Shown: positions 13,273 through 14,240 of the stretch, piece by piece
Layout of the letters: every line of letters begins with the position of its first letter
Position numbering within the stretch: the stretch's first letter is position 1
NCBI GenBank assembly: GCA_938036845.1
Contig: CALHWA010000027.1
Coordinates: forward strand, 1 to 14,240
DNA from: an uncultured Candidatus Saccharibacteria bacterium
GTDB taxonomy: Bacteria; Patescibacteriota; Saccharimonadia; Saccharimonadales; Saccharimonadaceae
Reading direction: 5' to 3'
Length of the DNA stretch: 14,240 bases
Made by a program: the position numbers and the translations under genes
Notes under the pieces: model-generated
Told to the model about the DNA's origin: nothing
Seen by the model: only the letters and a program-made list of their open reading frames with translations
The model's database searches: none

Positions 13273-14240
13273 TTAGTCTCGCTTGAGCATTACGGTAAAG
13301 GCTTCGCTGGGGATATCGACTTTACCAAAGCGTTTCATGCGTTTCTTGCCGCGAGCTTGCTTGGCGAGGAGTTTCTTCTTGCGGCTCACATCACCACCGT
13401 AGAGATAGCCCGTCACATCTTTGCGGTAGGCACCAATATTTTCGCGGGCAATAAACTTTCCACCGATCGCCGCCTGCAGTGCCACCTCAAAGCTCTGGCG
13501 CGGCACGACATCCTTGAGCTTCTTCACCACCTCGCGCCCCAGCCGCTGCGACTCTGAGCGGTGGCACATCACACTCAGCGCATCGACCATCTCGCCCGCC
13601 ACGTAGAAATCCACGCGCACTAAATCCTCCACTTGGTAGCCCCGTAGTTCATAATTAAACGAACCGTAGCCACTGGTGACTGACTTGAGTTGGTCATAAA
13701 AATCCGTCAGGAGATTGGCCAGTGGCGCCGCAAAGGAGATGAGGGCACGCTCGTCGATGTAACTGAGGTTCTTTTGCCGACCGCGCTTGCTAACGATGAG
13801 CTGGATCACCGCGCCGATGTAATCTTGAGGCACAACGATCTCACCATCAATCCACGGCTCGCGAATCTCCTTGATCTGGGCTGGGTCGGGCAATTCGCTA
13901 GCAGACTTGATATCTAGCTCATCGCCATTGGTCAAGCTCACTTGGTAGTCGGTGCTCGGATTGGTGACGATCAGATCTAGATTGTACTCGCGCTCGAGCC
14001 GCTCACGAATAATATCCATATGCAGCAGACCCAAAAAACCAATCCGCACGCCATAGCCCAGCACCGGCGAATTCTCTGGCTCGAACTGCAGCGCACTATC
14101 GCTCAAGCTCAGGCGCTCAATCGCCTCCTTCAGGTCATTGTAATCTTCGTTGGACACCGGGAAAAACCCCGCATAGACGAAGGGCTTGACCTCTTTGTAG
14201 CCAGGGAGGGGTTGGACGGTTATCACTGTCATATTTGATA
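13273..14240 (-). CDS. lepA: Elongation factor 4 (LepA), C-terminal part
   Basis: The 3' portion of LepA/EF4, a ribosome-bound GTPase that acts on stalled or mispositioned translation complexes. The frame continues past the right edge, so the GTPase domain is outside the window. About 322 residues are visible. They include KPFVYAGFFPVSNEDYNDL, GYGVRIGFLGLLHMDII, IVTNPSTDYQV, and EPWIDGEIVVPQDYIGAV from the EF-G-like domains. The LepA-specific C-terminal domain follows: VPRQSFEVALQAAIGGKFIARE, YGGDVSRKKKLLAKQ, GKKRMKRFGKVDIPSEAF. The C-terminus is complete. It is the first gene in its leftward series within this window. Confidence 0.97.
   Translation of the reverse strand, partial: SNMTVITVQPLPGYKEVKPFVYAGFFPVSNEDYNDLKEAIERLSLSDSALQFEPENSPVLGYGVRIGFLGLLHMDIIRERLEREYNLDLIVTNPSTDYQVSLTNGDELDIKSASELPDPAQIKEIREPWIDGEIVVPQDYIGAVIQLIVSKRGRQKNLSYIDERALISFAAPLANLLTDFYDQLKSVTSGYGSFNYELRGYQVEDLVRVDFYVAGEMVDALSVMCHRSESQRLGREVVKKLKDVVPRQSFEVALQAAIGGKFIARENIGAYRKDVTGYLYGGDVSRKKKLLAKQARGKKRMKRFGKVDIPSEAFTVMLKRD

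Noticed and set aside
1..14240. CRISPR arrays, insertion sequences, integrases, toxin-antitoxin pairs, tRNA genes
   Set aside because: I saw no regular spaced repeats, transposase or integrase motifs, or tRNA-like cloverleaf sequence in either strand.

Overview
This window looks like a piece of a small bacterial chromosome of about 50% GC using the standard stop codons. The most likely source is a Patescibacteria (CPR) lineage, plausibly Saccharibacteria. This assignment is an inference from compact ATGA-overlapping genes, many short unrecognised proteins, a shortened HrcA with CIRCE control, and start codons placed directly behind -10 boxes. No rRNA or tRNA is present to confirm it.

Left half (1-4770, + strand). 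A TTG-start membrane-anchored hypothetical protein ends at a hairpin terminator. It is followed by a polyamine operon: speD (AdoMet decarboxylase), a DUF4178 membrane protein, and a spermidine synthase fused to a multi-pass membrane domain. SpeD makes the aminopropyl donor that SpeE transfers. Next come a nitrilase-like (carbon-nitrogen hydrolase) protein and an FKBP-type prolyl isomerase, which overlap by 4 nt. A strong terminator ends this block.

Middle (4877-9181, - strand). This is the heat-shock locus. Transcription order is hrcA, a possible 32-residue ORF, grpE, an exported/membrane protein of unknown function, then dnaK. The hrcA promoter carries one CIRCE operator and the dnaK promoter carries two. 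In both, the -35 hexamer lies inside the 9-nt CIRCE spacer. No dnaJ is present.

Right part (9253-14240, - strand). Two adjacent paralogous Cys-motif proteins of unknown function come first by coordinate. Then an LssY_C-domain membrane protein is translationally coupled to a divergent guanylate-kinase-like gene. Next is a small unknown gene split into two frames at an (AG)7 repeat, and finally the 3' end of lepA (EF4), which runs off the window edge.

The strongest points for follow-up are four items. First, several promoters place TATAAT-like boxes 5-10 nt before the start codon, implying leaderless mRNAs. Second, the (AG)7 frame break may be a phase-variable switch. Third, the paired IPxQCxxCP proteins may be an undescribed family. 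Fourth, an unknown membrane protein sits inside the chaperone operon.
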